The notes under the pieces were generated by a model. It was not told the DNA's origin and searched no databases. It saw only the letters and a list, made by a program, of their open reading frames with translations. The position numbers and the translations under genes are program-made. A stretch of 41,292 nt of DNA. Source: an uncultured Actinomycetes bacterium. GTDB lineage: Bacteria > Actinomycetota > Acidimicrobiia > IMCC26256 > PALSA-555. Of this stretch, positions 39,015 through 41,292 are shown in pieces. Where the stretch lies: contig CALEYV010000089.1 of the NCBI GenBank assembly GCA_937927875.1, positions 1-41,292 of the forward strand, read 5' to 3'. Position 1 is the stretch's first letter. The number at the start of each line of letters is the position of its first letter.

Positions 39015-39989
39015 ATGGTCGTGCGATTCACCCGCGTGGCGTTCGCCGCTGCCCTCGGCGTTGTGCTCACCGTCGCCAGCGGGTGCGGGGGTGGCAGCGG
39101 CACCCCTGCTCGCCGGTCCCGCCCCTTGACCAGCGCGACGACCACGGTGCCCGCGACGACCGGTCCCGGCCCCTCGCAGCTGTGCGGGAGCGGCACCGCC
39201 GGTCCACCCCAGTACGACCACGTCCTGTGGTTCTGGATGGAGAACCACACCGCCTCGGACGTGATCGGGAGTGCCGACGCGCCCTACACGACCGCCCTCG
39301 CCCGGCAGTGCGGCACCGTGACGCGCTACGAGAGCGTCGGCAGCCCGTCGCTGCCCAACTACGTCGGCGCGACGTCGGGCGACACCCACGGCATCAGCGA
39401 CGACGCGCCACCGGCAAGCCACCCGTTGAGCGTCGACAACCTGTTCCGCCAGGTCCGCGCGACGGGTCGGACCGAGCGGTCGTACTCGGAGTCGATGAGC
39501 ACCAACTGCCAGCTCGACTCCTCCGGCGAGTACGCGGTGAAGCACAACCCTGCGCCGTACTACGTGGGGAACCAGGACCGGGCCGCGTGCCAGCGCGACG
39601 ACGTGCCACTCGGCACGCCGGACGCCGGCGCCCTTCGCCAGGACCTCGACGCCGGAACGCTGCCCGCGTTCGCTTTCATCACGCCAAACCTGTGCAACGA
39701 CACCCACGACTGCCCGGTTCGCGCCGGCGACGACTGGATGCGCCGCTGGCTGCTCGTGGTCCTGGCCAGCCCCGCCTACCGGCAGGGCCGGACGGCGGTG
39801 TTCCTCGTGTGGGACGAGCCGACGCCGATGCCGTTCGTCGTCATCGCCCCGAGCGTCCCCGGCGGCGTCGTGGCCTCGACGCCGGCGAGCCACTACGCGC
39901 TGCTGCGCACGACCGAGGAGCTGCTCGGCCTGCCGCTGCTCGGCCACGCCTCCACGGCCGCGAGCTTGCGGTCCGCCTTCCGGCTCTGA
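39015..39989 (+). CDS. Lipoprotein phosphoesterase (phospholipase C/acid phosphatase family)
   Basis: This 324-residue protein has a lipoprotein signal peptide (VAFAAALGVVLTVASGC, lipobox ending in Cys) and a Thr/Pro linker. The phosphoesterase domain shows HVLWFWMENHTASDVIG (metal-ligand Glu-Asn), SLPNYVGATSGDTHG, FITPNLCNDTHDC, VFLVWDE and SHYALLRTTEELLG. This is the PF04185-type alkaline-phosphatase-fold family that includes AcpA and phospholipases C. It should be anchored on the outer membrane face and release phosphate from phospholipids or small esters. Confidence 0.85.
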   Translation: MVVRFTRVAFAAALGVVLTVASGCGGGSGTPARRSRPLTSATTTVPATTGPGPSQLCGSGTAGPPQYDHVLWFWMENHTASDVIGSADAPYTTALARQCGTVTRYESVGSPSLPNYVGATSGDTHGISDDAPPASHPLSVDNLFRQVRATGRTERSYSESMSTNCQLDSSGEYAVKHNPAPYYVGNQDRAACQRDDVPLGTPDAGALRQDLDAGTLPAFAFITPNLCNDTHDCPVRAGDDWMRRWLLVVLASPAYRQGRTAVFLVWDEPTPMPFVVIAPSVPGGVVASTPASHYALLRTTEELLGLPLLGHASTAASLRSAFRL

Positions 39990-40005
39990 TCGGCGAGGAC
40001 GTCCG

Positions 40006-41248
40006 TCAGCTGACCGGGATCGGGGACGCGTAGTACGCGGCCGCGGCCTGCCGCAGGTAGCCGCCGTCGTCGTCGGCGACCGTCGAGGCGTGGTTGCTGC
40101 AGACGGGGGGACCGCTGCTCAACCCGTCGTTGGTGCAGACCGGGGCCGGGTTCGTGACGCCGTCGCCCTGGTCGTCGGTGTTCGTCGTGCTGCCGGCGTT
40201 GCCTCGCCCGTAGAGGACCCCGATCACGCCGACGTTGACGAGCTCGGACGGGTGCCCGAAGAAGTACTCGATCCGGTTGTCCTGGTAGTGGCCGGTCGTG
40301 TTGTTCTCCGACTGGAAGTACTGATTGCCAAGCGGCACCTGCCAGACCATGGCCCGCCGTCCGGTCGTCGCGGTGATCGCGCCGAGGTACTGCTCCCAGC
40401 GGGTGAAGTTCGGGAGGGTGGCGTTCAGCCGGTCCCAGAACGCGTTCGCGTGGCCGGCCACGTACTTGTAGTAGCCGGCGTCCCGGTCGTCGACGTCGTT
40501 GAACACCAGGTCGTAGGTCGAGGTGTTGGCGGGCGCCGAGCTCACGCCGCTGTTGGCCGCGAAGGAGCCGGCGAGGTCACCCTGGGTCGTCGGGTTGAGG
40601 CTCGGGTCGGTGTCGCTGCCGATGTCGGGCCTCGTGGCCCAGTTGCTGACGTGGAACGCCAGCAGCACGTTCGGCGCGTACTTGTCCCGGAGGTGGAGCA
40701 ACGCCAGGTTGAACCCCCGCCACGTGTCCGGATACCCGGCGACGTCGGCGAACCCGGAGCTCGCGACCGAGGCCTGCAGCTGGTTGGGGTCGTTGTTCGA
40801 GCCGGTGCAGAAGGCGTAGCAGTCCGGGGATGAGAGGACGGCCTGCTCGGCGTAACCCGACAGGTCGGGCTCGACGTGCACGATCGCCGTGCCGCCGTAG
40901 CCGGTGACGCCGCCGTAGGTCCCGCCGCCGAGGCGCTGCATGAGCTTGGCGAAGTCGGCGTAGTAGGTCGCCATCAGCGAGCCGGTGTTGAGGTTCGTGA
41001 GGTCCCGCTGCGCCTCCTGGCAGCCGCCGCAGCTGCCGCTCGACTGCAGCAGCATGTAGTAGGGAAACACGGGGATGGCACCCCGGGCGTGCGCCGACTG
41101 GGCGTAGTAGAGGGGGAACTGCGCGTTCGGGTTCCACGTCTCCCAGTCCTGGCCGGTGTTCGCGCCGCCGGCCAGGTACTGGTAGGCGTAGTCGAACGGG
41201 ACGCCGCTGGTGGCGACCCAGCCCGGCGGGCTCGCCGCGAGGTCGGGG
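40006..41248 (-). CDS. Secreted glycoside-hydrolase-like protein, N-terminus lost at contig end
   Basis: At least 414 residues are present, truncated at the right where adapter sequence begins at 41249. Segments such as PFDYAYQYLAGG, WETWNPNAQFPLYYAQSAH, IPVFPYYMLLQSSG, AIVHVEPDLSGYAEQA, WRGFNLALLHLRDKYAPNVLLAFHVSNW and RAMVWQVPLGNQYF (quoted in pieces) suggest a TIM-barrel carbohydrate-active enzyme with acidic residues at strand ends. GSCGGCQE and paired Cys elsewhere fit export. The signal peptide is missing with the N-terminus. A named family is not assigned. The first ten residues of the open frame are adapter-encoded and must be removed. Confidence 0.6.
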
Positions 41249-41292
41249 CTGTCTCTTATACACATCTCCGAGCCCACGAGACAGGCAGAAAT
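41249..41292 (+). other. Illumina Nextera adapter and i7 index (artefact)
   Basis: CTGTCTCTTATACACATCT (41249-41267) is the Nextera/Tn5 mosaic end. CCGAGCCCACGAGAC (41268-41282) is the read-2 adapter continuation. AGGCAGAA (41283-41290) fits an 8-base i7 index, which I recall as N703, and AT begins the P7 stem. This is read-through contamination, not genome sequence. Confidence 0.98.

Noticed and set aside
1..41248. CRISPR arrays, tRNA genes, insertion sequences, attachment sites
   Set aside because: No regularly spaced repeats, cloverleaf-type sequence, transposase or integrase motif was seen on reading either strand.
41249..41277. N-terminus MGSEMCIRDS of the last gene
   Set aside because: It is encoded entirely by Nextera adapter sequence; the genuine gene is truncated at 41248.

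Overview
The window is a very GC-rich, gene-dense bacterial contig end carrying about 42 genes. High GC, frequent GTG/TTG starts, two PknB-type kinases, F420-type oxidoreductases (luciferase-like and PPOX-class), a SHOCT-domain membrane protein and a dodecin point to an actinobacterium. The amidohydrolase-2/LLM oxidoreductase mix and a cyclase next to a cNMP-binding protein suggest Acidimicrobiia or a relative; this is inference, since there is no rRNA or other phylogenetic marker. No tRNA, rRNA, CRISPR array, insertion sequence or phage gene was seen. The right end is not biology: the last 44 bases are Illumina Nextera adapter plus index.

Layout. 1-1.7 kb: a broken TauD-type dioxygenase and a secreted DUF3494 (ice-binding-like) protein with hairpins upstream and a strong dyad after it. 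1.7-5.2 kb: a signalling block, an FHA-adenylate cyclase followed 3 nt later by a cyclic-nucleotide-binding protein, divergent from a Ser/Thr kinase. 5.3-9.1 kb: amidohydrolase, tandem-GNAT protein, PAS-GAF-PP2C phosphatase. 9.2-12.6 kb: LLM oxidoreductase, a redoxin with an in-frame UGA exactly where the redox-active Cys belongs (probable selenoprotein, with a SECIS-like hairpin), and a second amidohydrolase. 12.6-16.4 kb (minus strand): alpha/beta hydrolase and GT-C glycosyltransferase, then a SHOCT protein, an unlisted 31-residue membrane peptide and a NYN nuclease joined by ATGA and GTGA overlaps. 16.5-22.5 kb: DsbA-like protein, then a minus-strand run of Zn-dehydrogenase, 53-residue protein, DUF1254 protein, PAP2 phosphatase and a sensor kinase. 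22.5-26.9 kb: quinone oxidoreductase, secreted protein, D-aminoacylase-like amidohydrolase and gpmA. 26.9-34.3 kb: DUF1003-like protein, 44-residue ORF, a third amidohydrolase overlapping a SnoaL-like gene, a diguanylate cyclase with an apparent frameshift, a CPA2 antiporter, cupin, SRPBCC, DUF4230 and PPOX proteins. 34.3-41.2 kb: nitroreductase, two overlapping multi-spanning membrane proteins, dodecin, a lipoprotein phosphoesterase and a truncated secreted protein.

Functionally the window mixes catabolic or secondary redox enzymes with second-messenger and phospho-signalling (cAMP-like, c-di-GMP, two kinases, one PP2C phosphatase) and cell-envelope enzymes. The most notable observation is the candidate selenoprotein. 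A second recurring signal is a TA-initial -10-like hexamer ending 6-8 nt before the start codon of several genes, which suggests leaderless transcripts. Nearly all intergenic gaps are under 150 nt; the only gap of about 300 nt (342-641) holds a 16-bp palindrome and a nested hairpin.
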